NCBI GenBank assembly: GCA_949840805.1
Contig: CATKXR010000007.1
Coordinates: 1-64,000 of the forward strand
DNA: 64,000 bases
Source: an uncultured Lachnospiraceae bacterium
GTDB lineage: Bacteria; Bacillota; Clostridia; Lachnospirales; Lachnospiraceae
Reading direction: 5' to 3'
The translations under genes were made by a program, and so were the position numbers. Positions within the stretch are counted from its first letter, which is position 1. Every line of letters begins with the position of its first letter. The notes beneath the pieces are model-generated. The model was not told the DNA's origin. It saw nothing but the letters and a program-made list of their open reading frames with translations, and did no database searches. Below are positions 32,340-41,323 of the stretch, piece by piece.

Positions 32340-33542
32340 GTGGAGACAGCAGTAAAGATGCAGAACACATCATCTGTAAAGGCCACGGCGTCCGGACGCC
32401 TGCCGTCAGCAGGAGCATCTGCCAAAGACAATGGTTTCAGCCAGCTTTTGCAGGTAAAGAAGGACGCGGCGGATGTCAAAGGACAAAGCCAGGCGGAGAA
32501 GCCCGGGACAGACAAAGCAGCACAGACAGATAAGAAGACACCCGGGAAAGAAGTGGCGGAAAAGACTTCTCAGAATAAGAAGGAAGATGCCAAAGTCTCC
32601 GAAGAACCCACGAATCCGGCTGAAGGAGAACAGCAGGAAGCTCTCTTGAGGGCAGCCATGGAACAGGCGGCGGCCCAGATGGCAGGAATGTTCCAGGAGG
32701 AAGCGGCCACAGAGGTCTTGGAGCCGGTTATGGGGGAGATTCAGGGAGAGATTGTGGCGGCAGGTGAACAGCCGGCAGGTGAACACTTGGCAGAGGCCAT
32801 GACGCCGGAGAACCTGGAACCAGTGCAAAAGGATGGGGCTGAGACTCTTATGGCGAGAACTCCAAAGACCGGAAAGGAACCGGTAAAACAGGAGCAGCCG
32901 AAGACAGAAATCATGTCCCGTGTCCAGCAGAGCGCGGCAGAAGATAAAAGCCCGGAGGTAAGGCCGGATACAAGAGGCCAGCAGGATTTATCAGGTTCTA
33001 ATGACAAAAAGCCGCGGCAGACGGAGGACGGAAGCACACAGCAGATGGCAGGAGCCGGCACTTTTCGGATATCCGGCCAGCAAGAGCATTTGTTTCATGA
33101 GACCGGCAGGACAGAGCAGATTCCCTTAAAGACCACACCGGATACTTTGCCAGAAGATTTGGGAAAGGCGCTGGCGGCAAAACTGCCGGACACGGGAAAG
33201 ACTCTTACCGTAGAGCTGGAACCCGCTTCCCTTGGCAAACTGACGATCCGGCTGACCTATGAAGCAGGACGGGCGGCGGTATCCATATTGGCCACGAATC
33301 CTAAGACCCTGGAACTCCTCAGCACAAAGGCAGCGGAGATCGCGTCGATTTTGGAGGAAAAGACAGGGGAGGAGACGGTGATTCTCACCCAGGAGCCTCA
33401 TGAGCAGGAGCAGTACCAGGAAAATAAAAATAACAGCAGCCAGCAGCAGGATCAGGATCAGGGGCAGAGCCAGCAGGGGAAAGAAGAACAGGCCCGTCAC
33501 AGTGATTCCTTTGCCCAGCAGCTTCGGTTAGGGCTGGCGTAG
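32340..33542 (+). CDS. fliK: Flagellar hook-length control protein FliK
   Basis: A 400-aa FliK. The first 270 residues are a low-complexity, disordered Gln/Glu/Lys/Pro-rich ruler. The C-terminal domain (about residues 280-365) holds the family core LTVELEPASLGKLTIRL and KTLELLSTKAAEIASILEE. A Gln/Asp-rich tail follows. FliK is secreted and switches the export apparatus from hook to filament substrates. GTG at 32340 lies 6 nt after AAGGAGG; an ATG at 32335 in another frame runs only six codons. flgD follows, the usual order. Confidence 0.9.
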   Translation: METAVKMQNTSSVKATASGRLPSAGASAKDNGFSQLLQVKKDAADVKGQSQAEKPGTDKAAQTDKKTPGKEVAEKTSQNKKEDAKVSEEPTNPAEGEQQEALLRAAMEQAAAQMAGMFQEEAATEVLEPVMGEIQGEIVAAGEQPAGEHLAEAMTPENLEPVQKDGAETLMARTPKTGKEPVKQEQPKTEIMSRVQQSAAEDKSPEVRPDTRGQQDLSGSNDKKPRQTEDGSTQQMAGAGTFRISGQQEHLFHETGRTEQIPLKTTPDTLPEDLGKALAAKLPDTGKTLTVELEPASLGKLTIRLTYEAGRAAVSILATNPKTLELLSTKAAEIASILEEKTGEETVILTQEPHEQEQYQENKNNSSQQQDQDQGQSQQGKEEQARHSDSFAQQLRLGLA

Positions 33543-33580
33543 GAAAAGATCAGAAGAACAGTTGCAGAAAAGGAGACAAA

Positions 33581-34147
33581 ATGGCAGACCGTTTATCAGT
33601 CAGCGGAACATCAGATCCGTATACAGCTCAATCTTACAAAGCTCAGTCCAATGACAAGAATACCATAACCATGACCGGGTTTTTCCAATTACTGGCAACC
33701 CAGCTCCAGAATCAGGATATGACCAGTCCCATGGACAACAGCGAGATCATGAACCAGATGACCCAGATGGCTATGGTGCAGGCGATGACCACCATGTCGG
33801 ATACTATGAAGAACTCTACGGCGGTCAATACCCAGACTTATGCGGCAGGGCTTGTAGGACAGGAAGTGACCATGGCGGTGACAGAAGAAAATAGTTATGG
33901 ACAAGAGACGCCGGTAGATGTAAAATATGCTAAGGTGGAGTGGGTAAACTTTACATCAGGAGATCCGACCATCAAGATTGAGGGAGACGACAAGGAATAT
34001 AATCTTACCCATCTGGTGGGTATGGGACGGGTGCCGAACCCATTTAAGACTTCCAGCGGGGAAGGCGAAGGAGATAAGGATGAGCCGGAGAGCGGGAATG
34101 ATGTGGATCCCGGGAATGACCCGATTAATCCCACTGCGTTGATTTAA
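33581..34147 (+). CDS. flgD: Flagellar hook assembly protein FlgD
   Basis: A 188-aa FlgD hook-cap scaffold. The N-terminal motif FFQLLATQLQNQDMTSPMDN (about residues 30-49) and TQMAMVQAMTTM are characteristic. The region after residue 95 is short, fitting FlgD forms that lack the full C-terminal Tudor/FnIII pair; the C-terminus is acidic and Gly/Asp-rich. AAGGAGAC precedes the ATG. It is followed by a TIGR02530-type gene and flgE. Confidence 0.92.
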   Translation: MADRLSVSGTSDPYTAQSYKAQSNDKNTITMTGFFQLLATQLQNQDMTSPMDNSEIMNQMTQMAMVQAMTTMSDTMKNSTAVNTQTYAAGLVGQEVTMAVTEENSYGQETPVDVKYAKVEWVNFTSGDPTIKIEGDDKEYNLTHLVGMGRVPNPFKTSSGEGEGDKDEPESGNDVDPGNDPINPTALI

Positions 34148-34202
34148 ACATGTTTTAAAAGGCTGCATAAAAGAAAAGCGGCTTATGGAAAGAGGAAAGA
34201 TT

Positions 34203-34583
34203 ATGGATGTGAATGGAATGCGGATTTATGAAAAGGGCATGTCCGGCATCCCCCACCAGAACACTACCACACCAGGGACAGGGGAGCGCCAGACAGGTTT
34301 TGACCAGCTTCTCCAGGAGAAAGCAAAGGTGGGCCTGAATTTTTCCAAGCATGCCGCAAAAAGGCTGGGCGAGCGGGGGATCTCCGTGGATAATCAGCTT
34401 ATGAGCGATTTAGAGCACGCCGTGGAAGGCGCCAGAAAAAAGGGTGCGAAAGATGTGGCTATCATCGGAGCCCAGGGAGTGTTCATTGTAAATGTACCTA
34501 ATAATATGGTGGTAACTACCATGGGACAGCAGGATATGAAAGAACGGGTATTCACAAATATTGACAGCGCCGTCTTATTGTAA
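34203..34583 (+). CDS. TIGR02530-type flagellar operon protein
   Basis: A 126-aa protein of the small family found between flgD and flgE in Firmicutes and other flagellated bacteria (TIGR02530-type). Its conserved block is LNFSKHAAKRLGERGI (about residues 46-61), followed by AVEGARKKGAKDVAII and FIVNVPNNMVVT. Function is not established; its fixed place suggests a role in hook assembly. The ATG at 34203 (MDVNGMRIYEK) follows AGAGGAAAG; the ATG at 34185 is the weaker choice. Confidence 0.85.
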   Translation: MDVNGMRIYEKGMSGIPHQNTTTPGTGERQTGFDQLLQEKAKVGLNFSKHAAKRLGERGISVDNQLMSDLEHAVEGARKKGAKDVAIIGAQGVFIVNVPNNMVVTTMGQQDMKERVFTNIDSAVLL

Positions 34584-34609
34584 GCAGGACCTCGCATGAG
34601 GATGCTTGT

Positions 34610-34634
34610 CCCGCCTGCCGGATGTGCAGGCGGG
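34610..34634 (+). other. Intercistronic hairpin before flgE
   Basis: A perfect 9-bp stem CCCGCCTGC (34610-34618)/GCAGGCGGG (34626-34634) with a 7-nt loop and no T-run. It may stabilise or process the mRNA upstream of flgE, whose product is needed in high amounts. Confidence 0.6.
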
Positions 34635-34676
34635 ATGGGACGGATCAGGCTGTAAGGAAAGGAATAATAGAAAAAT

Positions 34677-35660
34677 ATGTTAAGAGCAATGGATTCAGCA
34701 GTGGCGGGCCTGCGTGCCCACCAGAACAAGATGGACGTAGTAGGGCATAATATTGCCAACGTAAATACATTTGGATTTAAGGCGCAGACATATACTTTTA
34801 AGGAGGCGATGTACCAGACATCCACTTCATCTACCGCAGGAACGTCCGATGCCGGTGGTATCAATACCGCACAGTATGGTTACGGCGCTTTGATGGGGAC
34901 GATCGGCGTGGATATGACGGCTTCTACTCCAACTTACGTCGGTGGTTTTAACGCAAGCATCAGCGGGGATGGATTTTTTTTAGTGAAGGCGACAAAGACA
35001 GAAGTTGAAGTAGATCCTGATGATGCAGCAGCACATTCCACAGCTATCAAGTCGTCGGATTTCCTTCTTACCAGGGTCGGCCAGTTTTCCTTAGACAGCA
35101 ATGGTTATGTGGTGGATGGAGACGGTAATTTTGTTTATGGTTTTTTGCCTCAAGATGATGATGATGCCCCGTTTATTCTTGATAAGTTAGTGCCGTTGCG
35201 TATGCCGACAGACTATGACCCCGATACGGGGATGGGTGATTTTACTAATAATACAGGAGATGATCTTGGGGTTGCACTGATTTCAAAAAACATATCCATA
35301 AATAGTGCCGGAGAAATCACGGCGAAAGTGGAATACACAGATGATGATGACAAAAAGCAGACAGGTACCGTATCTTTAGGCAAAGTTGCAGTGGCTACCT
35401 TCCAGAACCCAAATGGTGTGACAAAGGCAGGCGGCAATTATTATACGACAACGGAATCCGATAATGCCGGTGCTGCTGCGGCTGGCGTTCCCGGCGGAGC
35501 CAACCCGGATCTCATGACCGGCTACGTGGAGGCCTCCAACGTCGACCTTGCCAAAGAATTCGCCGACATGATCACCACCCACAGAGGCTTCCAGTCCAAC
35601 ACTAAGATGATCACGGTGTCGGATGAGATGCTCTCCGACCTGGTGGCCATGAAGCGGTAA
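34677..35660 (+). CDS. flgE: Flagellar hook protein FlgE
   Basis: A 327-aa hook subunit. The N-terminal rod/hook signature MDVVGHNIANVNTFGFK (about residues 19-35) and the C-terminal SNVDLAKEFADMITTHRGFQSN (about residues 287-308, in parts) are clear. It is short compared with proteobacterial FlgE (about 400 aa), so the variable outer domain is reduced. AAGGAAAGG precedes the ATG. It follows flgD and TIGR02530 and precedes flbD, the normal order. FlgG-type genes are separate, near 47.6 kb. Confidence 0.9.
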   Translation: MLRAMDSAVAGLRAHQNKMDVVGHNIANVNTFGFKAQTYTFKEAMYQTSTSSTAGTSDAGGINTAQYGYGALMGTIGVDMTASTPTYVGGFNASISGDGFFLVKATKTEVEVDPDDAAAHSTAIKSSDFLLTRVGQFSLDSNGYVVDGDGNFVYGFLPQDDDDAPFILDKLVPLRMPTDYDPDTGMGDFTNNTGDDLGVALISKNISINSAGEITAKVEYTDDDDKKQTGTVSLGKVAVATFQNPNGVTKAGGNYYTTTESDNAGAAAAGVPGGANPDLMTGYVEASNVDLAKEFADMITTHRGFQSNTKMITVSDEMLSDLVAMKR

Positions 35661-35881
35661 TAGGGGGCAATAACTGACAACCAACAGCAATAAAAGGCGA
35701 TAACAGGTAAAAAGCCATGAGTATGAGAAGGCGGTTAAGCAGCGAAAACCAAAAAATGATGGACCGTGCCCGCAAGGCAAGGAAAGAAAGAATATTCGGG
35801 GATAAGAGCCACGGGCAGCATCACCGTGGCTACTCCTCCGCTAATGCAGAAAATCAGGTAGGGGAGAAGGAAGGGAAAGGT

Positions 35882-36082
35882 ATGTTAAAGCTGGTTCGTT
35901 TAAACGGGGAGGTATTGTATCTGAATATGTTTCAGATTGAGTCGATGGAGTCCATACCGGAGACAAAGGTAAAGATGATGAACGGGGATTATTATTTGGT
36001 GAAAGATTCCGCAGATTCTATTATGGACCAGATCCGGGCATTTGTAAAAAGCTGTATTGTTTATGAGGACAAAAGCGAATAA
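35882..36082 (+). CDS. flbD: FlbD family flagellar protein
   Basis: A 66-aa FlbD-family protein, the usual size. It has LKLVRLNGEVLYLNMFQI and an ETKVKMMNGDYYLVKDS strand pattern. The function in Firmicutes is not well defined. The ATG at 35882 is chosen because GGAAGGGAAAGG precedes it and the family starts there; the frame is open back to 35717, giving a basic 55-residue extension that could be a separate small product but is probably a chance opening. motA follows 33 bp later. Confidence 0.85.
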   Translation: MLKLVRLNGEVLYLNMFQIESMESIPETKVKMMNGDYYLVKDSADSIMDQIRAFVKSCIVYEDKSE

Positions 36083-36115
36083 GCGTGTCCGGAGCTGAAG
36101 CAGGAGGAGAATGAA

Positions 36116-36931
36116 ATGGATTTAACAACGCTTATTGGTATAATAATGGCCATTGGGCTGTGCGTGTGGGGAATTGGTGTAGAAAAGATCGGCAATTTTA
36201 TCGACCCGCAGAGCCTTGCGATCGTTATAGGCGGTACGATTGCGGCAATCACGGCAAGCTATCCGCTCCGCATCCTGTTGGATGTCCCCAAACATATTAT
36301 GGTATTGTTTCGGGGGAAAAAGTATAATATTCCCAAGCTGGTGGATACATTGGTGGATCTGGCCATGCTGGCCAGGCAGAGCGGCCTTCTGGCGTTGGAG
36401 GAAAAGGCAGAGGAGATCAAGGATCCGTTTTTGAAACAGAGCGTGCTTATGATTGTGGATGCCAGCGACCCGGATAAGGTGAGGGAGATGCTGGAAAAGC
36501 AGATGGACGACATGATTGCAAGGCATGACGAGGCGGCAGGGCTTTATGAGAAGGCTTCCGCTTACGCGCCTGCTTTCGGTATGATCGGTACGCTGATCGG
36601 TCTGATCAATATGCTGAAAGGCCTGGATCTGGGCGGCGGAGGCGGAGCAAGCAGTTTGGGCCAGGATATGTCAGTTGCGTTGATTACAACCTTTTACGGC
36701 AGTGGTTTTGCCAATATTTTCTGCCAGCCCATAGCAAAGAAGCTGAGGGTAAGGGAGGCAGAGGAAGAACTGTATTGTTCGACGGTTATTGAAGGGCTTA
36801 TGGGAATTCAGGCAGGTGAGAATCCCAAGATGCTTCGGGAACATCTTCTTTCCTGTATGAAACAGTCTCAGCAGAAGAAGCTTCTTTTGAAGGCTGAAAA
36901 GACCGGCGGCGGCGGAGGCGCAGAGAGCTGA
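36116..36931 (+). CDS. motA: Flagellar motor stator protein MotA
   Basis: A 271-aa MotA with four membrane segments: two near the N-terminus, then a cytoplasmic loop with the charged region KVREMLEKQMDDMIARHDE (about residues 120-138), then APAFGMIGTLIGLI and a final segment SVALITTFYGSGFAN. It forms the proton/sodium channel stator with MotB and pushes on FliG. GGAGGAG precedes the ATG. The stop overlaps the motB start by one base, a typical coupled pair. Confidence 0.97.
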   Translation: MDLTTLIGIIMAIGLCVWGIGVEKIGNFIDPQSLAIVIGGTIAAITASYPLRILLDVPKHIMVLFRGKKYNIPKLVDTLVDLAMLARQSGLLALEEKAEEIKDPFLKQSVLMIVDASDPDKVREMLEKQMDDMIARHDEAAGLYEKASAYAPAFGMIGTLIGLINMLKGLDLGGGGGASSLGQDMSVALITTFYGSGFANIFCQPIAKKLRVREAEEELYCSTVIEGLMGIQAGENPKMLREHLLSCMKQSQQKKLLLKAEKTGGGGGAES

Positions 36932-37878
36932 TGAGCAGGAGAAAAAAAGGCGGCGGCGGAGAAGAATGCGGAAGCTGGATGGATACATATGGCGATATGG
37001 TTACATTGCTTTTGTGTTTTTTTGTAATGTTGTATTCCATGTCAAGCCTGGACCAGCAGAAGTGGGAGATCTTTGTAAAGAGTATCTTCCCCAATTCCAG
37101 TGAAGATCAGCAGATTGCCATTAATGAGAATATACTGGAAGGGGAGTTTGATGTTTCCGGGACCCTTCAGGTTGAGGAGGAAGTGGAGCTGGATGAACTG
37201 GATAAGCTCTGGCTTTCCCTTCAGGAAAAGCTTCAGCAGCAGGGACTTGCGGATGGGGTCAGTATGAATAAAGGGGAAGGTTATGCTTTTATCTCTTTTG
37301 AAAACCATGCCTTCTTTAACGGGGACAGCTCCCAACTGACCATGGAAGCCCTTCAGGTGCTGGATGTGTTCTGTGAGGCCATAGCGCCCCAGGCGGAATC
37401 CTTTTCCCAGATTGAGGTGATGGGACATACGGCCCAGGGAGATCCTAACGTGCGCAATAAACCCAGGACAGACCGTCTTCTTTCCGCCATGCGGGCGGCG
37501 GAGGTGGTAGCCTATATTCAGGAAAAATCAATTCCGGGCCTGGATCCCAGCAAGTTAATTGGTATCAGCTATGGACAGAACCGTCCGGTGGACACTTTTG
37601 AGACCAGCGAGGGAAGGGCAAAGAACCGGCGGGTAGAGTTTTTGATTATCAACAAGGACGCTGATATTAAGTCCATGAACGAATTGTACGATGAAGTCAA
37701 CGGTGTAGCAAAGGAAGATCCCTCGGTTCCGGATGGATTTACGGAAACAGGAAGCAGTATGGAAGGGGAAGCCAGTATGTATAACCCACAGGAAGAGCCT
37801 TCCGTAGAAGAAGCGCCGCCTGTTCAGGAATCGGTGAACCCGGCCCAGGCGGGAGATGTAGAACCCGCTGCGGAATAA
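36931..37878 (+). CDS. motB: Flagellar motor protein MotB
   Basis: A 315-aa MotB. One membrane segment (about residues 20-45) contains the ion-carrying Asp22 in YGDMVTLLLCFFVMLYSMS (in parts). The C-terminal peptidoglycan-binding OmpA-like domain (about residues 150-245) has IEVMGHTAQGDPN and SEGRAKNRRVEFLI. An acidic Pro/Glu tail follows (about 260-315), longer than usual. It anchors the stator to the cell wall. No fliL gene separates it from fliM, as would be normal. Confidence 0.96.
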   Translation: MSRRKKGGGGEECGSWMDTYGDMVTLLLCFFVMLYSMSSLDQQKWEIFVKSIFPNSSEDQQIAINENILEGEFDVSGTLQVEEEVELDELDKLWLSLQEKLQQQGLADGVSMNKGEGYAFISFENHAFFNGDSSQLTMEALQVLDVFCEAIAPQAESFSQIEVMGHTAQGDPNVRNKPRTDRLLSAMRAAEVVAYIQEKSIPGLDPSKLIGISYGQNRPVDTFETSEGRAKNRRVEFLIINKDADIKSMNELYDEVNGVAKEDPSVPDGFTETGSSMEGEASMYNPQEEPSVEEAPPVQESVNPAQAGDVEPAAE

Positions 37879-37903
37879 CTATTGAGAAAAGGTGGCGTTT
37901 TAA

Positions 37904-39043
37904 ATGGCAGACGTATTATCCCAAAGTCAGATTGATGCACTTTTGAAGTCCATGCAGGGTGGCGGGGGCGATGACAGCAGCGCCGGCAGCGCTTCTGCAC
38001 AGCCGGAGAAAAAGGCGGCGGCTGTGCAGGAAGAGAAAAAGAAGCCGGATACACCAGAGATCAAGTACAGTAAATACGATTTTTACAGTCCAAGGAAATT
38101 TACTAAGGATAAGATGAAGATCCTGACCAGCGTATTTGAAAATTATGCGAGGATTATTACCTCCCAGGTCAACGGCGTGTTCAGGGTCATGACCGACATC
38201 ACAGTGATGGAAGTCCAGGAACGGCGTTATTATGAATTTGTAAACTCTCTGAAGGAAAATGATGTGATTACCCTGGTCAATACCAGCATGGAAAATTATA
38301 ACCGGAAGCTGGTGCCTCTTATGATGTATGTGACGCCGGGCCTGGTGATCACCCTCATCGACCGTATGCTGGGAGGAGAGGAGACGGTGGTAAAGGTAAA
38401 GGACGGATACCGCTATTCAGACGTGGAAACCGCTCTGTACCGCAGAGTCTTAAAACAACTGATCCATGCGCTGAAGGACGGTTTCGCCAGTTATATAAGC
38501 GTGAATTTTGAACCATACCGGATAGAAGAGAATCCTACAATGATGCAGGATGTGGGATTGGATGAGACGGTGGCCATTATTCATCTGAATGTGGATGTGA
38601 CCGGACTTGCAGTGGAAAGGATCAGGATTTGCATGCCTGGAAGCCTGTTGGAGGCGATTTTCCAGGTGATGGACAGCCACAGGCATCTGGCCAAAGGCTA
38701 CTCTTATGAGGATAACCGCGAGACAATCCTGGAGAATATCCGCCAGTCCCAGCTTCCTATTACCGGACAGCTAGGCAAGGTATCTCTTGATTTGAATGAT
38801 GTATACCACTTGAAGGTAGGCGATGTGATTGATATGAATAAGCCTAAGGACAGGGATGTCACCGTTTATGTAGGCAGGCAGGCATGGTTTACCGGAAAAA
38901 TGGGCATTTATAAAAAGAATATGGCAATCCGGATCAACCGGAGGATCTTCGGGGAAGAAGAGACGGAGGATGGAGAGGGCCTGGAAAGTCCCGATCAGGA
39001 GGAACTTCTCATGGCCCAGGAGGACATGGCTTTTGACGGATAA
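37904..39043 (+). CDS. fliM: Flagellar motor switch protein FliM
   Basis: A 379-aa FliM. The N-terminal LSQSQIDALLKSM (residues 5-17) is the CheY-P binding peptide. After a Gly/Ser/Lys linker comes the CheC-like middle domain (ITLIDRMLGGEE) and a C-terminal SpoA-type domain (LGKVSLDLNDVYHLKVGDVI). It is a C-ring subunit binding FliG and FliY and setting rotation sense. GGTGGCG-type binding site lies before the ATG. cheY follows after a short AT-rich spacer. Confidence 0.97.
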   Translation: MADVLSQSQIDALLKSMQGGGGDDSSAGSASAQPEKKAAAVQEEKKKPDTPEIKYSKYDFYSPRKFTKDKMKILTSVFENYARIITSQVNGVFRVMTDITVMEVQERRYYEFVNSLKENDVITLVNTSMENYNRKLVPLMMYVTPGLVITLIDRMLGGEETVVKVKDGYRYSDVETALYRRVLKQLIHALKDGFASYISVNFEPYRIEENPTMMQDVGLDETVAIIHLNVDVTGLAVERIRICMPGSLLEAIFQVMDSHRHLAKGYSYEDNRETILENIRQSQLPITGQLGKVSLDLNDVYHLKVGDVIDMNKPKDRDVTVYVGRQAWFTGKMGIYKKNMAIRINRRIFGEEETEDGEGLESPDQEELLMAQEDMAFDG

Positions 39044-39129
39044 CAGCCATGTCGGCAGGACAGGATAAGAGGTTACTGTTTTTTAGTAACATCATATATA
39101 TTATTTATTTAATAAGAGAGGGGATAACA

Positions 39130-39492
39130 ATGGCTAAGATTATGTTGGTTGACGATGCCGCATTTATGAGGATGATGGTTAAGAATGCCTTGACTAAAAG
39201 CGGGTATGATAATTTTGTGGAGGCTCAGGACGGAGCGGAAGCAGTGAAAAAGTATGATGAGGAAAGCCCGGATATGGTGATTATGGATATTACCATGCCC
39301 AATATGGACGGCCTGCAGGCACTGAAAAAGATTCGGGAGAACCATCCGGACGCCAAGATTGTAATGTGTACAGCAATGGGCCAGGAGGGCATGGTTGTGG
39401 ATGCAATCAAATCAGGAGCCAAGGACTTTATCGTAAAGCCTTTTAATGCAGACCGTATCGTCCAGACCGTAAATACTATTTTAGGGCAGTAA
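39130..39492 (+). CDS. cheY: Chemotaxis response regulator CheY
   Basis: A 120-aa receiver-only protein. The acidic pair in MLVDDAAFMRM (Asp9-10 region), the phosphoacceptor Asp53 in VIMDITMPNMDG, the Thr in CTAMGQ and the Lys in FIVKPFN are all visible. Phosphorylated CheY binds FliM and changes rotation. The ATG at 39130 follows GAGAGGGG; the frame is open to 39049, where an AT-rich leader with a small TTACT/AGTAA stem lies. It sits between fliM and the displaced flgC. Confidence 0.96.
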   Translation: MAKIMLVDDAAFMRMMVKNALTKSGYDNFVEAQDGAEAVKKYDEESPDMVIMDITMPNMDGLQALKKIRENHPDAKIVMCTAMGQEGMVVDAIKSGAKDFIVKPFNADRIVQTVNTILGQ

Positions 39493-39516
39493 ACTGCCGG
39501 GCAGGAGGAATGGAAC

Positions 39517-39966
39517 ATGGCTTTTTTAAGCTCTTTTGACATCAGTGCATCGGCTCTCAGCGCCCAGCGTATCCGCATGGATATAGCCGCGGAAAATATT
39601 GCCAATATTGACACTACAAGAACCGAGAGAGGCGGGGCTTACCGCAGAAAGGATGTGCTCTTTGAAAGCTTTGGAGCAAAATCCTTTAAGCAGGCTCTTC
39701 GTAATGCTTCCATGGGGAAGGGCTTTGCCGGCAGGAATGCAGGAGTGCGGGTGGCCGGTATCATTGAGGATGACCGGGAGATGAAGCAGGTCTATAATCC
39801 AGGGCATCCGGATGCCGATGAAAATGGCTTTGTGACTCTGCCCAATGTAGATCTTCTGAAGGAAACGGTGGACAGCATGTCCGCCACCAGATCCTATGAG
39901 GCGAATGTTACAGCGTTGAATGCAATGAAGCTGATGGCGCAGAAAGCGCTGGATATTGGTAAATAA
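39517..39966 (+). CDS. flgC: Flagellar rod protein FlgC (displaced)
   Basis: A 149-aa proximal rod protein. The N-terminal signature SFDISASALSAQRIRMDIA and AENIANIDTTRTERGGAYRRK, and the C-terminal VDLLKETVDSMSATRSYEANV with LMAQKALDIGK, identify FlgC. AGGAGG precedes the ATG. FlgC normally follows flgB; here it is about 13.6 kb away, between cheY and fliY. It appears intact, so the rod gene set is complete. Confidence 0.95.
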   Translation: MAFLSSFDISASALSAQRIRMDIAAENIANIDTTRTERGGAYRRKDVLFESFGAKSFKQALRNASMGKGFAGRNAGVRVAGIIEDDREMKQVYNPGHPDADENGFVTLPNVDLLKETVDSMSATRSYEANVTALNAMKLMAQKALDIGK

Positions 39967-40008
39967 TGTTTAGCGCATTGAAAAATTAGGGTAAAAGGAG
40001 ATAGAAAA

Positions 40009-41322
40009 ATGGGCGCTAGCAGCTTTAATGAGATGGAACTGGACGCCATAGGCGAGATTATGAATATCAGCCTGGGCGCCTCGGCGACGGCAGTTTCCAC
40101 AATGCTGGGCACCAAGGTAAACATTACCACACCGGTAGTACTGGTTCAGACAAGGGAAGAGTTTGAATTCAAACGATTAGAGCCGGCCATTGGTGTTGTG
40201 ATTGATTATGTGGAAGGGCTGGACGGCAAAAATATCATGATGTTCCGGAAGGAGGATATCCGGATTATCGTCGGGACCATGATGGGGGAAGATCCGCCTG
40301 CCGACGCCTTTGAGATGATGGATGAGCTGTATATCAGCGCCATCTGTGAAGTTATGAACCAGATGATGGGATCCTCTGCTACGGCTTTGTCGGAGTTTCT
40401 GGGTACCATTGTAAATATATCGACACCAAAATCCTTTGAGGTGGGCGAGCCGGAGGAATTTAAGGATACGTATTTTACAGAAGAATCCGGCATGGTGATT
40501 GTACGTTTTCGTCTTGAGATCGAGGATAAGCTCAACAGTGAGTTTATGAACCTGATGCCGATCAAGCTGGCAAAGCGTCTTTTGGAGCCTTTTGCCGATT
40601 CTTTGGGCATGACATCAGAACCGGAACCGGCACCGCAGCCGGCCCCCGAGCCAGTACCGGCGCCAGCGCCACAACCAGCGCCCCAGCCACAGCCAGCTCC
40701 CGAGCCAGTACCGGCGCCAGCGCCACAACCGCAGCCGGCACCAGCGCCTCAGCCAATGCCGCAGCCGGCACCAACACCCCAGCCAATGCCGCAGGCACAG
40801 CCGATGCCTCAGATGGCAGATCCGGCGGCTGCGCAGGCTATGCCTCCTCAGCCGTATTACGCTTACCCGCCCGCGGGTATGGATCCTATGATGATGCAGC
40901 TTCTCAATCAGATGCAGCAGACACAGATGCAGATGATGGAGATGATGAAAAATACCAAGACTTCGGAACGTTCCTCCGGTTCTTCTTCCAACACCGGCAA
41001 TTCCATTATCCGTCCTCTGGCCTCGCCACAGATGCAGGAAGGTGACGGTACAGGAGAGGAAGATAAGACGAACCAGGAGATGCTCATGAAAGTGCCTTTG
41101 GAGATCTCCGTGGAGATCGGAAGGACAAAACGCCTGGTGAAGGATATTCTGGAGTTTACTCAGGGAACCTTGGTGGTTTTAGATAAGATGGCAGGGGAGC
41201 AGGTGGACCTGTTTGTCAACGGACAATGTATCGCAAAAGGCGATATCGTTGTGGTAGAAGATAACTTCGGGATCCGTGTCACGGAGATCGTATCCCGGGA
41301 ACTGCATCCGGAAAGCTTGTAA
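40009..41322 (+). CDS. fliY: FliY: CheC-type phosphatase and FliN switch protein
   Basis: A 437-aa FliY. The N-terminal CheC-like domain (about residues 1-195) has two phosphatase motifs, DAIGEIMNISLG and SAICEVMNQMMG, both with the Glu and Asn intact. A long Pro/Ala/Gln-rich linker (about residues 204-275) with repeated PEPVPAPAPQP units follows, then a Met/Gln helix, and the FliN SpoA domain (EISVEIGRTKRLVKDI and GDIVVVEDNFGIRVTEI). The protein forms the C-ring base and dephosphorylates CheY-P. The linker is encoded by a 54-bp direct repeat and is longer than in most FliY. AAAAGGAG precedes the ATG. Confidence 0.95.
   Translation: MGASSFNEMELDAIGEIMNISLGASATAVSTMLGTKVNITTPVVLVQTREEFEFKRLEPAIGVVIDYVEGLDGKNIMMFRKEDIRIIVGTMMGEDPPADAFEMMDELYISAICEVMNQMMGSSATALSEFLGTIVNISTPKSFEVGEPEEFKDTYFTEESGMVIVRFRLEIEDKLNSEFMNLMPIKLAKRLLEPFADSLGMTSEPEPAPQPAPEPVPAPAPQPAPQPQPAPEPVPAPAPQPQPAPAPQPMPQPAPTPQPMPQAQPMPQMADPAAAQAMPPQPYYAYPPAGMDPMMMQLLNQMQQTQMQMMEMMKNTKTSERSSGSSSNTGNSIIRPLASPQMQEGDGTGEEDKTNQEMLMKVPLEISVEIGRTKRLVKDILEFTQGTLVVLDKMAGEQVDLFVNGQCIAKGDIVVVEDNFGIRVTEIVSRELHPESL
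40645..40730 (+). repeat. 54-bp period direct repeat in the FliY linker
   Basis: CCCGAGCCAGTACCGGCGCC plus a further 12 bases occur at 40645-40676 and again, identical, at 40699-40730. Degenerate proline-codon repeats continue to about 40810. Confidence 0.85.
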
Positions 41323-41323
41323 A

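Noticed and set aside
39072-39090. TTACT/AGTAA hairpin as a terminator before cheY
   Set aside because: The T-run lies in the loop and the stem is only about six base pairs, so it is not a convincing terminator.
39049-39129. Upstream extension of cheY
   Set aside because: The frame is open but the extension is hydrophobic and unlike CheY, and the proper ribosome binding site is just before 39130.
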